Assembly: GCF_027887165.1 (NCBI RefSeq)
Contig: NC_077229.1
Span: 111,179,994 to 111,243,993, forward strand
DNA length: 64,000 nt
Direction of reading: 5' to 3'
Source: Monodelphis domestica
Lineage: Eukaryota > Chordata > Mammalia > Didelphimorphia > Didelphidae
In this document: piece after piece, positions 10,262 through 20,910 of the stretch
Position numbering within the stretch: the stretch's first letter is position 1
Layout of the letters: the number at the start of each line of letters is the position of its first letter
Translations under genes and position numbers: made by a program
Notes under the pieces: generated by a model
What the model was told of the DNA's origin: nothing
Seen by the model: the letters and a program-made list of their open reading frames with translations, nothing else
Databases searched by the model: none

Positions 10262-10462
10262 CAGGAGATAGTGGCAGTTAAAGGGCACTGAGCCTGGAGT
10301 CAAGAAGACCTGAGTTCAAATCTAATCTAAGACACCTATTAGCTATGTGGCCCTAGGCAAGTCATTTTATTTCTGTTTTTCTCAGTTTCCTCATAATTAT
10401 AAAGTTCTTAGCATAATGCCTGGCACATAGTAAACAGTACATAAATGTTAGCTATCATTATT
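10262..10462 (+). mobile_element. CORE-SINE, MIR-like
   Basis: GGGCACTGAGCCTGGAGTC, GAAGACCTGAGTTCAAATC, GGCAAGTCATTTTATT, and the terminal TGCCTGGCACATAGTAAACA. Confidence 0.8.
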
Positions 10463-10620
10463 AGTGAGTTTCCCAGTTATTTAAGGTCTTGAAGTAGAGG
10501 TTACATGATCACTTCAGGAACATGTTGGACTTGAAGGCTTCTAGATCCTTCCAATTCTGGCTTTCTGGGGCTATGTGGTATGTAAGGTCTCTTCCAACTC
10601 ACATTCTGTATTCTATTCAA

Positions 10621-10858
10621 TTTTGTTGTTGTTATTCAGTTATTTCAGTAATTTCTGACTCTTTGTGAAACCATTTGGGGTTTTCTTAGCAGAGATACTG
10701 GAGTGGTTTGCCATTTCCCTCTCCAACTCATTTTACAGGTGAGGAAACTGAGGTACATAGAGTTAAGTGACTTTCCCAGGGTCCCACAGCTAGTGAGTGT
10801 CTGAGGCCAGATCTTCTTGATTACAGGACCAGCACTCTATCTACTGCACCACCCAGAT
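10621..10858 (-). mobile_element. type B CORE-SINE (Mar-1 kind)
   Basis: Complete antisense copy: TTGTTGTTATTCAGTTATTT at its 3' end, then GGGGTTTTCTTAGCAGAGA, TTTTACAGGTGAGGAAACTG, GTCCCACAGCTAGTGAGTGT, and the head CTATCTACTGCACCACCCAG. Confidence 0.9.
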
Positions 10859-10859
10859 T

Positions 10860-11800
10860 TCCCCATTCTATTCAATTTTAGTCAATGAATATTTATGAAC
10901 ATGCTGGCCACTGTTGCTACAAAAGTAGCCCTTATTGGCTCTAGAGCCTCTCTCCCAACTCAAACTGGCAGGTCAGGTCTCCAGAGCTTATCTGCCTCTT
11001 CCTTCAGGATCTAGGGTACCCCTGAGGACTTGGGACTATTTTTCTAATGCTCTAGTCTCCATCCAATGTGTTACTACCAACTCTTAGTCACCAGTGATTA
11101 CAACTGCAGTACCATTTGCCAGCACCAGTTAGTATCTCATCTTGTCAGCTGATTTATCCTCAATGTTGCAAATAAGCAATTAGCATCAATTAGTTTTTAC
11201 AAAGGGATATTTACTGAGGTAGCCCAATGGATAGTCAAGACATCGTCTATGATATATCGGTCCTCCTTGAAAATGAAGGATGAACAACATTTTTGCTACC
11301 CTTGATTCTCTCTTTGCCGTGCAGCACCCTTACCCTTTCCCTTGAAATTCCCCTGGGAATTGCCTCCTCCTGAAGACCTCTGGCTCCTCCATGCTTCTGA
11401 AGGTTGCAGATTTTGTTGTTGGCACTGCTGCTTAGTGAAGTCCTTCTTAGAGGTGACAGTGACTCTTTGTTCAAAGAGAAAGGGAGCTTTCTAGGAAAGG
11501 AAAAAGCTCAGGATTCATTAAGAGCTAAGTTAACAGGAAACAATAGGATCTCCTGTCCAAGACATCTCAGAAGGTCGTTTGGTCCAGGCTTTGTCCTCTA
11601 AACATAGATTTTCCACCAAAGTTGAGGGGACCAAAGGAATCAGTGGTCTTCTTGACCCCAACGGGCACAACCTGGAGCCACAGGAAGAAGATGCAGAGAG
11701 GCAGATTTTAGCACAATGTAAGGATAATTTCTAATAAAGTTGTCCAAAAGTCTGCCTTGGGAGAGAGTGGATTCCTCTTCTCTGAAGGTCCTTATGCCTT
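10860..11800. other. single-copy DNA, no gene seen
   Basis: The flanks repeat CCATTCTATTCAATTTT, once before and once after the SINE at 10621-10858, which looks like its TSD (10609-10625 and 10863-10879). The rest (10880-11790) lacks recognisable repeats and persuasive coding. Short frames near 11404-11601 have no family signature. Confidence 0.4.
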
Positions 11801-12711
11801 TGCTTGTTCCCATTTCCAGTTCTCCACCATCCTTAAAGTCATCCAGTTCACAGCCTTGGAATTATTCTCAAATCCTTGGTCTTTTCCATCTTGTGTCTAT
11901 GCAACTTACAAAAGCTTGCCATTTCTACCTCTGCAACATCTCTTAAATCTGTCCCCTTCTCTCCATTCACATAGCTTTTTGCTTGGTTCAGGCTCGCATC
12001 ACTTTTTGCCTGGACTGTTATAAAAGCTTTTTAATTGCTTTTCTTAGCCCAAATTTCTCCTTTCTCTAACCTATCCTCCATAGAAAATCAGAAATTATTT
12101 TTCTTAAGCTGCTCTGCTCAGTAAACTCCAGTGGCTCCCTATTGTCCAAGTATAAACTCCTCAGTTTGGTATTTAAAGCCCTAATGGGGCAGCCTGGTTG
12201 AGTTGGCAGTGGATTGAGAGCCAGGCCTAGAGATGGGAGAACCTGGGTTCAAAACTGGCCTCAGACACTTCCCAGCTGTGTGACCCTGGGCAAGTCACTT
12301 GACCCCCATTCCCTAGCCCTTACCGCTCTTCTGCCTTGGAACCAATACATAGTAATGATTCTAAGACAGAAGGTAAGGGTTAAAAAAATAAATAAAAATA
12401 AAAATAAAGCCCTAACAACCTGACTCCCACCTGCCTTTCTTAGCTAATTACACATTAAACCCTTCATGCACTCAACAGCCTAACCAAGTTGGTTTACTTG
12501 CTCTTCCTCACACATGGGAGCATTTCTCCTCTCTCCATATTTTTGACCAAGCTTTCCCCCAAACCAAGAATCAAATCCTCCTTACGACCACGTCCAGTTT
12601 CCTTTGAACTCAGCTCAAACACCATATGCGTCAGTATACCTCTCTTGATTCTCCAAGTTGCAGGTGTCATACCCTCTCTCCATTGAAATAATTATATTTT
12701 CAATTGCCGTG
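11800..12711 (+). mobile_element. L2 3' third split by a SINE
   Basis: Order of L2 phrases: CACCATCCTTAAAGTCATCC, ATGCAACTTACAAAAGC, CAGGCTCGCATCAC, CTCCAGTGGCTCCCTATTG, and after the SINE CCACCTGCCTTTCTTAG and CTTTGAACTCAGCTCAAAC. Frames are fully broken. Confidence 0.78.
12185..12404 (+). mobile_element. type A SINE in L2
   Basis: 11-bp TSD TAAAGCCCTAA at 12174-12184 and 12405-12415. The tail ends in an AAATA-rich run. Confidence 0.9.
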
Positions 12712-12818
12712 CATATATATGTGTGTATTATATATATGCTTAAATATATACACATATGTGATATATAAATACATGCATGCATACACACATATGCACACAT
12801 ATATATGAACGTGTGTGT
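12712..12818. repeat. TA/CA-rich microsatellite
   Basis: Imperfect alternating purine-pyrimidine tract (ATATATGTGTGTATTATATA, ACACACATATGCACACAT). It lies between L2 and a type B SINE. Confidence 0.8.
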
Positions 12819-12831
12819 ATCATTTCCCCCA

Positions 12832-13082
12832 GAGGCAGCTAGATGGTACAGTGGATAGAATGCCGGTCCTAAAGTTAGGAAAACTCGTCCTGAGCTCAAA
12901 TCTGGCCTCAGACGCTTACTGGCTTCATGAACCTAATTGTCACTTACCCTTATTTGCCTCAGTTTCCTCCTCTGTAAAATGAGCAAGAGAAGAAAATGGC
13001 CAAACACTCCAGTATCTTTGCCCCAAAAAGTCTTAAATGGAGTTCTGAAGAGTCAGTTACAACTGAAACGATTGCACACAAA
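12832..13082 (+). mobile_element. type B CORE-SINE
   Basis: Perfect 13-bp TSD ATCATTTCCCCCA at 12819-12831 and 13083-13095. Head GGCAGCTAGATGGTACAGTG, CORE TTTGCCTCAGTTTCCTCCTC, 3' part GAAGAGTCAGTTACAACTGA. Confidence 0.92.
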
Positions 13083-13099
13083 ATCATTTCCCCCAATTT

Positions 13100-13669
13100 A
13101 AGAATGTAAGGTCCAATGAAGCAGGGACTGCTTCATTTTCTCTTTTTGCCTGGCATTCAAAGCCCTTCCTAACCTAGACCCCTCCTACCTTTCCAGTCTT
13201 CTTACACCTTAATTCCTTCCATTACTCTGTGATCCAATAACACAAACAAGACACTCCATTTCTTGACTCCAGACACTCTCTCAGGCTGTCCCCCCATGCT
13301 TGAAATACTCCCCTTCCTCATCTCTACCTACTGCCTTCCCTGGTTTCCTCTAAGACCCTACTAAAACCCCATCTTCTACAAGGAGACATTCCCAACTCCT
13401 CTTAATTCTAGTGCCTTTCCTCTGTTAAATATTCCTATTTATGCTGCATATGACTTATTCGTAGATATTTATTTGTTGTCTGCCCCCATCAGATTGTGAG
13501 TTCTTTAAGGGAGGGGCTATCCTTTGCCTCTTTGCACACTCTAGGACTTGGCACAGTTCCTGGCACATAGGAGATGCTTAGTAAATATTTATTGACCAAC
13601 TAACTAGTATCCTCCATGCTGAGCAGTGGAATAGGCACAAAGTTTGGCACTCAATAAATGCTCGTTGGG
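13100..13669 (+). mobile_element. L2 3' end
   Basis: CATTCAAAGCCCTTCCTAAC, CAGACACTCTCTCAGGCTGT, CCATCTTCTACAAGGAGACA, CCCATCAGATTGTGAGTTC, GGCACAGTTCCTGGCACATA. A second L2-type end (TCAATAAATGCTCGTTG) at 13620-13669 is interrupted by the next SINE. Confidence 0.82.
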
Positions 13670-13893
13670 GCAGCTAGACTGCCATGCCTGTAGTTAGGAA
13701 GATTCATCTTCCTGGATTTGAATTTGGTCTCAGACACTCACTATCTGTGTGATCCTGGGGAAGTCATTTAACTATTTGCCTCAGTTTCTCATCTACAAAA
13801 TGAGCTGGAGAAAGAAATGGCAAAACACTCCAGAAAACCCCAAATGGGGTCATGAAGCCTCAGACACGATTGAAAAACAACAACAAGGAAGAT
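13670..13893 (+). mobile_element. type B CORE-SINE
   Basis: Inserted in the L2 tail with TSD ATGCTCGTTGGG (13658-13669) and ATGCTTGTTGGG (13894-13905), one mismatch. An internal deletion removes part of the tRNA-like head (GGCAGCTAGACTGCCATGCC). Confidence 0.9.
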
Positions 13894-13905
13894 ATGCTTG
13901 TTGGG

Positions 13906-14130
13906 TTGATTGATTCCTCCCCTGTAAAATGAGGTGAATAGACTAGATGATCTCTAAATCCCCTTGAAAGGCTAGCATTCTGTTTCCTAACAATCTGGGT
14001 TATAAGTCAGGTTCTTTTGAGCTCTAACTTTCTATTTTTAGAGCTCCTCCAACTCTTAAGAATCCAAGTTCATTCTCATTTATCTCTATTGGATTTCAAC
14101 TTATTTGATTCCACCCAGCATCCTAACCTG
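13906..14130 (+). repeat. MIR 3' fragment and unassigned DNA
   Basis: CCCCTGTAAAATGAGGTGAA to CCCCTTGAAAGGCTAGCATT (13912-13980) is a MIR 3' part. The remainder is unassigned. Confidence 0.55.
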
Positions 14131-14179
14131 TCAAGATGGGTAGATGGAATAATATGTGGATAAATGGATGGAATAAGCA

Positions 14180-14850
14180 TTTACTAAACATCTACTATGT
14201 GCCAAGTACTATCTCACTCAATCTTGTTGTCTTTGGGTCCTCCTGCATCCTGACTCTGGCATGCAGGGTGTTAGCTATTCTTCCCAGCTTTCTGGCATCT
14301 GAAAATCAGATAACGAGATCATCTGGACCTTTATCCAAGTTACTGATAAAAATGTCATAAAAATCGTACTGATAAAAATGAAAAAATTAAAATTAAAAAA
14401 CCAAAGCAGGGTCAAGCACAGATCCCTATAGCCCTTGAAATCTCTTTCTCAGTTTACATCAGACAATTAATGTCTACCCTTTGAGTCCTGTTCTTTAACT
14501 AGCCATTTAATCATATAATCTGGTCTCGTCCATATCTCAGCATATTTTCTACATCATTAGGGCAAGCTACTTTAATAAATCCCTTGCCAGGGAGCAACTA
14601 GGTGACTCAGTGGATTGACAGCCAGGCTTAGAGATAGGAGATCCTGTGTTCAAACATGATTTCAGACATTTCCTCACTGTGACCCTGGGCAAGTCACTTA
14701 ACTCCATTGCCTAACTTTTACTCATTCTTCTGCCTTGAAACAAATATATAGTATTTTGTCCAAGATGGTAAAATAAATAAATAAATAAATAAATAAATTT
14801 CTTGCCAGGTTCTAAATTAAACTGTTGCCATTGCATTCATTTAAACAATT
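14180..14850. mobile_element. CR1/L3-type ancient LINE piece
   Basis: The phrases GGGTGTTAGCTATTCTTCCC, TTATCCAAGTTACTGATAAA, AGCAGGGTCAAGCACAGATC and TTTGAGTCCTGTTCTTTAAC occur in this order in a widespread old CR1/L3-like repeat. Orientation relative to the element is not certain. A SINE splits it at 14592-14791. Confidence 0.55.
14592..14791 (+). mobile_element. type A SINE
   Basis: 18-bp imperfect TSD beginning AATAAAT and ending CTTGCCAGG (14574-14591 and 14792-14809). The usual poly-A is replaced by an (AAAT)n run. Confidence 0.88.
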
Positions 14851-15045
14851 AGTTTCTTAACTTTGCCCCTTAAAAAAATGAATGAGGTAACCTTTGAATA
14901 TAAGAGAGATAGTGGGAAAGCAAACAATGATCACAGAGAGGCAGCAGGGAGTCATCCAAAGCAAGTCTTTGGATGAATGAATCATGGATGGATGGATGAA
15001 TCAAGTGAGATTTGGATGGATGAATTATAAAGAATGAATCAATGA

Positions 15046-15245
15046 GGGGGCAACAAGGTGGCTCAGTGGATTGAGAACCAGCCCTAGAGACGGGACGTCC
15101 TAGGTTCAAATCTGGCCTCAGACACTTCCCAGCTGTGTGACCCTGGGCAAGTCACTTGACCCCTATTGCCTAGCCCTTACCACTCTTCTGCCTTGGAGCC
15201 AATACACAGTATTGATTCCAAGATGGAAGGTAAGGGTTTAAAACA
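15046..15245 (+). mobile_element. type A SINE
   Basis: Perfect 17-bp TSD AAAGAATGAATCAATGA at 15029-15045 and 15246-15262. The target is a GGATGAAT-type microsatellite (14967-15045). Confidence 0.93.
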
Positions 15246-15262
15246 AAAGAATGAATCAATGA

Positions 15263-15500
15263 ATCAACAGTGTGATCTAATGGTGGGACTTCAGCCCTGA
15301 AATGAAGCTGATGAGATGGTTATTTGGGAGTTGGCAGGTCTTTGCTGATGATCCCTCCCTGGGCTGGAAATGATCCACTCTACTCCTGAGGAAAGTGGAT
15401 GAGAACCAGTAGAGATCTGAAGCCAGACCCACCCTTACTGCCCTGAGCTTTGTTTCAATCCTGTTCTATTCTGTCATCACTAAGACATTCCTTATTTAGC
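15263..15500. other. unassigned DNA
   Basis: No gene or clear repeat. Confidence 0.3.
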
Positions 15501-15973
15501 ATTTTGTGTTTCAATTCATATTGAAACTCCCTACCAAAGAACAAGATTCTCACCCCAACTCTAGCCATCTGTTCTCTTAATCCTATACATCTCAGAAACT
15601 ACCCCTCCTTTCCCAGTGCCTCACTCTAGAACTTTCTGATCCTGTGCCCTCTGCAACTCCTGCTCCAATGAACTCCCTTCCATTTTACAAGTTCCTTCCT
15701 ATTACTTTTGCATTCTGGAACTCCCTGTGCCTTGGCTCCCTCCAGACCACACTGACCACCCTGCCCAGTACCATTTGCACTTTCACTTTCTACCCTCTGA
15801 CTCACTGGTTTTAGTAAGGGAGTCTCTTGTTTCCCAGGGCCACTCCTAAACTCTTCCTCTGTTATCATGACTCAAAAGCCTCTCTTATTTGACATTCATG
15901 CAATCAAAATCTATCAGTGTTTTGTACCAGTTATCCACAGATCTCAGGAATTCTCCCTTCTTTTTCTTTTCTT

Positions 15974-16253
15974 AAAAAAAAAAACAAAAAACAACACCAC
16001 CTCACCTTCCATCTTAGAGTCAATACTAGGTATTGGTTCCAAGGCAGAAGAGCAGTAAGGGCTAGGCAATGGGGGTTATGTGACTTGCCCAGGGTCACAC
16101 AGCTAGGAAGTGTCCGAGGTCATATTTGAATCCAAAACCTCCTATCCCTAGGCCTGACTCTCAATCTACTGAGCCTCTTAGATTAAAACAAATAAATCCC
16201 TTGCCAGATTCTAGATAAATTGTTGCCAAAGACCCAAGCCACCTAGTTGTCCC
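15974..16253 (-). mobile_element. type A SINE with a 65-bp insertion in its head
   Basis: Normal antisense tail and body (ACCTTCCATCTTAGAGTC to CTCAATCTACTGAGCC). At 16176 the head is broken by about 65 bases (16176-16240) and then resumes as ACCTAGTTGTCCC at 16241. The short repeat GCC flanks the insert. Confidence 0.85.
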
Positions 16254-16428
16254 TTCTCTCTCCTTTTTTAATGTGTTTAAGACCTAAATCATAGTCTCTC
16301 TTGATCTCTGACTAGTATACATTAATATACATGTCAATATTCCCTCAAAAATCCAACTTTCTAGCTCCTTAATCTTCTCAACTCATATGACTCTCCACTT
16401 CTGCAATGCACAAGAATGGTCATACCCT

Positions 16429-16476
16429 GGGGGCTCAGTGGATTGAGAGCCAGGCCTACCAATGAGAGAGAGAGAG

Positions 16477-16562
<86 letters not shown>

Positions 16563-16701
16563 GTCCTATGTTCAAATCTAGCCTCAGACACTTCCCAGCT
16601 GTGTGACCCTGGTCCAGTCACTTAACCCTTATTGCCTAGCCCTTACTGCTCTTCTGCCTTGGAAAAGATAGAAGGTAAGGGTTTACAAAATAAAAAAAAA
16701 A
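16429..16701 (+). mobile_element. type A SINE with a long (GA)n inside the head
   Basis: 17-bp TSD AAGAATGGTCATACCCT (16412-16428) and AAGAATAATCATACCCT (16702-16718), two mismatches. Between the head (GAGAGCCAGGCCTACC) and the B-box side (GGAGGTCCTATGTTCAAATC) sits a GA array instead of the usual few bases. Confidence 0.9.
16463..16561 (+). repeat. (GA)n microsatellite within SINE
   Basis: About 98 bases, nearly pure AG dinucleotide after an initial GAGAGGGGAGAG. It separates the A box from the B box. Confidence 0.95.
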
Positions 16702-17373
16702 AAGAATAATCATACCCTTAATCTTGTCATTACTCACAAATAAAAGCTGTCCATGTTTGAGAACTCCAAAATTCTTTGTTTTTCACATGATGACTTTTTA
16801 TCTTCCTATCTCTCCCCTGACCTTCATTTCTTCTATTTTTTGTCCTTCCAAGGACCTCGAATTCCTCAATCACTCAATATCTTCCTCAGCTATCACTCTT
16901 GCTCTAGCTATATTCTCCTTCCCATTTTCAGCCTCTTGGTCAATCAGTTCAACTCTACAGTATTGTTGCCCCTTGTCTTATGCCAAATCACACCTTGCCT
17001 AACTCAAATTCCGAATTACTCCGACCAGTTGCTTTCTTTATTACTACTCATGTGCTGTTGATTAGAACTGAAGGAAACCGCCATGCTGGCTGGACCACCA
17101 CACATGTCTGCTCGACAATCTTGTCTTAGCCCTCTCGAAAACAAGGCAATGCTACTACTCCCTAATTCCTTTCTTCTCTCTCTCACACTAGTGATTGTTA
17201 TTAATCTCTTCTCATTCTACCCATATCCTTCATCCCCATAAGCTTCACTTATCCCCCCAAAATAGAGGACTCTTACCAAGAGCTCCCTCTTGTCCCTCCT
17301 ATTCATCTCACATCCAACTAATACCCCCTTTGTCTCATTCGATTCAGTGTCTAATGTCTTAATATATTGTCTT

Positions 17374-17558
17374 TCTTGGGGTGATTAGGTAGTTCAATAG
17401 ATTGAGAACCAGACCTAGAGAAAGGAGGTCCTCAGATGCTTCCTGGACGTGTGACCCTGGGCAAGTCACTTAACTCCCATTGCCCAGCCCTTACCATTCT
17501 TTTGTGTTGGCACCAAATATATGGTACTGATTCTAAGACAGAAGATAAGGTTTTTCTT
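17374..17558 (+). mobile_element. type A SINE with B-box deletion
   Basis: Head GGTAGTTCAATAGATTGAG, body GTGTGACCCTGGGCAAG, tail CAGAAGATAAGGTTTTTC. The GGGTTCAAATCTGG stretch is missing (GGAGGTCCTCAGATGC), so the internal promoter has lost its B box. Confidence 0.85.
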
Positions 17559-17573
17559 AAAACCTTATGGTAT

Positions 17574-17973
17574 AGGAGAACATTGTACACAGAGACTAAT
17601 ACACTGTGGTATAATCGAACGTAATGGACTCCTCCATTAGGGGCGGTGTAATGTCCCTGAACAACTTTCAGGGATCCAGGAGAAAAAAAACACCATTCAT
17701 AAGCAAAGGATAAACTGTGGGAGTGGAAACACCGAGAAAAAGCAACTGCCTGAATACAGAGGTTGAGGGGACATGACAGAGGATAGACTCTAAATGAATA
17801 CTCTAATGCAAATACTATCAACAAAGCAATGGGTTCAAATCAAGAAAACATCTAATGCCCAGTGGACTTACGCGTCGGCTATGGGGGGTGGGGGGGAGGA
17901 AAAGAAAATGATCTATGTCTTTAACGAATAATGCTTGGAAATGATCAAATAAAATATATTTATAAAAAAAAAA
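17574..17973 (+). mobile_element. 5'-truncated L1 3' end
   Basis: Perfect 15-bp TSD AAAACCTTATGGTAT at 17559-17573 and 17974-17988. Contains the 3' UTR phrases TACACAGAGACTAATACACT, GGAAACACCGAGAAAAAGC and a G-rich GGGGGGTGGGGGGGAGG tract before the AATAAAATAT end. The left TSD copy lies in the tail of the SINE at 17374, so this L1 is younger than that SINE. Confidence 0.9.
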
Positions 17974-18270
17974 AAAACCTTATGGTATGGTCCTTTTTGC
18001 CAAGGTCAATCCTGCCACATTTAAGCTTGATCACTCTCCCCAAAATCATCTCCATTCTCTGCCTGACTACTGATTTCTTCCCTGTTACCTGCAAACGTGC
18101 CCAAATCACCTGTCTCTAAAAAGACAAACAAAATGAAAATTCTCACTGTATCCTACCTTGCTGGCTAGCTATAATCCTTTATCTTTTCTCCCTTTCTTGA
18201 CTAAACTCCTTGAAAAAACAATTTTCACTTGGTACCTCCTCCACTTCATTTTCACTCATTCTCTTATTTT

Positions 18271-18481
18271 ATTTATTTAAAAAAATTTAAAACCCTTACC
18301 TTTCATCTGAAATCAATACTAAGTATCAGTTCCAAGCCAGAAGAATGCTTAGGTCTGGACAACGGGAGTTAGGTGGCTTTCCCAGGGTCACACAGCCTGA
18401 GGTCAGATTTGAACCATAGACTTCCCATCTCCAGGGCTGGCTCTCAATCCACTGAGCCACCTAGCTTCCCCCCCCCCCCCC
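18271..18481 (-). mobile_element. type A SINE with poly-C at its head
   Basis: Antisense tail AAACCCTTACCTTTCATCTG to head CCACTGAGCCACCTAGCTT, followed by 14 C residues (18468-18481) in place of the usual 'gctgcccc'. Confidence 0.87.
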
Positions 18482-18699
18482 ACTGTCTTCTAAATCTTCT
18501 GCAATCTGGTGTCCAACTTGATATTCCGATGAAACGACTCTCACCAAAGTTAACAATGATTTCTGACCTGCCATATTGAATTGCCTTTTTTAGCCCTCAT
18601 CCTTCTTATCTTCTGTAACATATGACTCTGCTCACCATCTTCTCTTTCCTGGTACTTTCTCTTCTCTGGGTTTTCACATTATGTATTAACAAAATAATA

Positions 18700-19160
18700 T
18701 ATGAAAATGAAAAGCTATTAGGATTATGTCATTTGTTGGGATCATCTTGTGCTATTCCTTTATCAAATTGGTTTCCATGTATAATATAGATATATAGATA
18801 CAGATGAGAGATTATATAGCTATATAACTTCTCCATCTCTGGGAGACAGATGCTTTTAGTTGCCCCATTTTACAGATAACTACACTGAGGCAGACAGTTG
18901 TTTATCAACTTAAACAAAGTCACATAGTTGGTGAGTTTTTGAGGCAGGATTTGACTCCAAGTCCAGTATCTCTCCACTGCACCACCCAGTTGACTGATTG
19001 GTGATGGAATCCAGTGTCTCTTTGTACTTTGCTATTATGGTCAGTTCCCTATTGAAATATTATAAAAATAGTCAGGATTTGAGCACAGCCCCAGTCTGGG
19101 AGACTAATGACCTGGATTCTAACCCCAGCTGTGCCTTTAATTCATAATTTTGTCTTGGGA
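18700..19160. repeat. MIR relics and AT-rich DNA
   Basis: 18845-18990 is an antisense MIR ending CTCTCCACTGCACCACCCAG. 19080-19160 has a + strand MIR head (GGAGACTAATGACCTGGATT). 18700-18840 is AT-rich and unassigned. Confidence 0.55.
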
Positions 19161-19164
19161 AAGG

Positions 19165-19510
19165 CATTCTCATATTTGTTTGCTTGTTGGCTCCCTCGTT
19201 AGATTATGAACTCCTTGAGGCTGAATTTGTATTTTCTTAACTCTTACCTTCCATTTTAGCATCAATATTGTGAATTGGTTCCAAGACAGAAGAGTGGTAG
19301 GTCTAGGCAATTGAGCTAACTGACCAGGGTCATAGAGCTAGGAAGTATCTAAGGTCAAATTTGAACACAGGATCTCCCGTCTCTAGGTGTGGCTTTCAAC
19401 CCATTGAGCCACCTAGCTACCTCCCAGAGACTGTCTTTTGATCTTTTTGGACTTTTGGAAGATGCCTGGCACAGCATAGAAGCTTAATAAGTGTCTATTG
19501 GCCAGTTGAT
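19165..19510 (+). mobile_element. L2 3' end split by a SINE
   Basis: CTCGTTAGATTATGAACTCC before the SINE, then AGATGCCTGGCACAGCATAG and TTAATAAGTGTCTATTGG after it. Confidence 0.75.
19231..19423 (-). mobile_element. type A SINE in L2
   Basis: Antisense tail AACTCTTACCTTCCATTTTA to head CATTGAGCCACCTAGCTACC. It has several body mismatches and is therefore older. Confidence 0.87.
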
Positions 19511-20174
19511 GCCCAGAATCTCCCTTTCTTCCTCTCTTAAATAAGGGAGCTGGATGAGACTATAATTATTCGATGACCTCGAAGGTCTCTATGTTCTCTG
19601 GCATTCTACATTCTAAGGACTTCCTATGTTCTGTCTGACATAGAAGCAGGTACACACAGAGAGAGTGGCAGGCATCTACATAACACATGCCTATACTCAC
19701 TCTCTCTGGGCTGAGCCCTAGCCTGTCCTGTTTGCCTGGGTACTAGGGTGTATAGTCTTTATTCAATATCTTTTGGTCCCTGGAATCTCCCCAGGGTGTT
19801 TCATAATGCCATCTGTCCAGAATATGCTTTTCACTTTGGAAACAATGGCACAGACAGGTTAATAAACCTGCCAGAGAGTAATCCAGCATCCTAGGGCTAT
19901 CAAAGCAAAATGAAAGGCAAGATGAGAGCAGAATGTTTGCTGAAACTGAAACAGGGAGAGAGAAAGCACATGGGAAGATGCGTCACAGTGAAATACCACT
20001 GAGATTCTATCTTTGTCCTTCTAGAGTTGCTGGCAGGGTGGCTGATGAGATGCAGAAATAGGAAAGAAAATGGGATTAGGGAGAATTCTTGTTGCCAGGA
20101 GAAGAGATAGTTTCATAATATAACCAAAAAAGTAGCACCAAGACCTCTCCAAAGGGGCCTCTTTTGTGATATGT
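19511..20174. other. single-copy DNA, no gene seen
   Basis: No repeat match beyond a short MIR-like piece at 19550-19620. No coding or RNA feature recognised. Confidence 0.35.
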
Positions 20175-20378
20175 GGCCTGGGGCATCTCTGTGGGGATAT
20201 AAGGGACCTTGAGGCATCCCTAGGAAAAATAAGGGGCCTGGAGCAACTCTATGGAGGCATAAGGGGTCTAGGATATTATTAGGGATATAAGAGATTTGAG
20301 GCATCCTTAGGGGATATAAGGAGACTGGGGTATCCCTAGGGAATGTAAGCAGCTTGAAGAAGTACCAGAGGATAGGAA
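20175..20378. repeat. degenerate minisatellite, about 30-bp unit
   Basis: Seven units can be cut at the recurring ATAAGG-like box: starts near 20175, 20204, 20235, 20265, 20292, 20321 and 20350, giving lengths of 27-31 bases. A working consensus is GCCTGGGGCATCCCTAGG followed by GGATATAAGG. Further decayed units may extend to about 20425 (TATATCCCTAGAAGAAATAG). Units differ by 20-30%, so it is old. The - strand frame through it is a by-product of the period being near a multiple of three. Confidence 0.8.
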
Positions 20379-20659
20379 AAACTCTAGCGAGTACAAAGTT
20401 TCTAGTATATCCCTAGAAGAAATAGTTTGTATGAGGAAGAGGGGCAGATCTAGTCTTACTTTCATGAAAGTAGGGAGTTGCATAGTCTGAGTGAGTGTCT
20501 ATGAGGTTTTGGTCTTTTTTTTTTTGGCGCCCTCTAGGAGTGCTTCTCCCCAGACAGATGCCCCTGTATCAGCCCTGTTGGTCCCTGGGTAGGGATGGCT
20601 TGGCCTTCACTGTCCTAGAGGGAACAAAGGAAACAGGGAACAAAATGAGGAGAAACAGG

Positions 20660-20910
20660 AGGGGAGAGTAAGAAGAGAAAGAAAAGGAAGAAGAGGAAGA
20701 GGAGAAAGAGGAGAAACAAGAAGATGAGGAAGAACAAGAAGAGGAAAAGGAGAAAGAAAAGAAAAATGCAGAGAAGAAGAGAAAACATAAAAGGAAGAGG
20801 AGAATAAGGAAGAGAAAGAGAAGGAGGAAGAAGAGAAAGGAAAAAGAAAGGAATAGAAAGAGAAAGAAAGAGAAGGCAGAACAAGAAGAGGAGGAGGAAC
20901 AGAAAGAGGA
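20660..20910 (+). repeat. purine-rich (GAAGAG-type) tract
   Basis: About 250 bases of almost pure A/G. It ends directly at a SINE body (TATGACTCTGGGCAAGTCAC). Confidence 0.93.

Larger units (their letters stand above)
15500..18690 (+). mobile_element. long ancient LINE relic, repeatedly interrupted
   Basis: Pyrimidine-rich text continues across several younger insertions. The clearest coding remnant is at 18160-18235, GGCTAGCTATAATCCTTTATC to TTGACTAAACTCCTTGAAAA, translating approximately as L-A-S-Y-N-P-L-S...LTKLLEK, the 'YRPISLLP...KLLEK' start of a non-LTR reverse transcriptase (L2/CR1 lineage). It resumes after the SINE at 18482 with CTTCTGCAATCTGGTGTCC ('LQSGF') and CTCACCAAAGTTAACAATGA ('LTKVTND'). 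15560-17360 would then hold the endonuclease half, which I could not prove. Its clade is uncertain. Confidence 0.55.
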
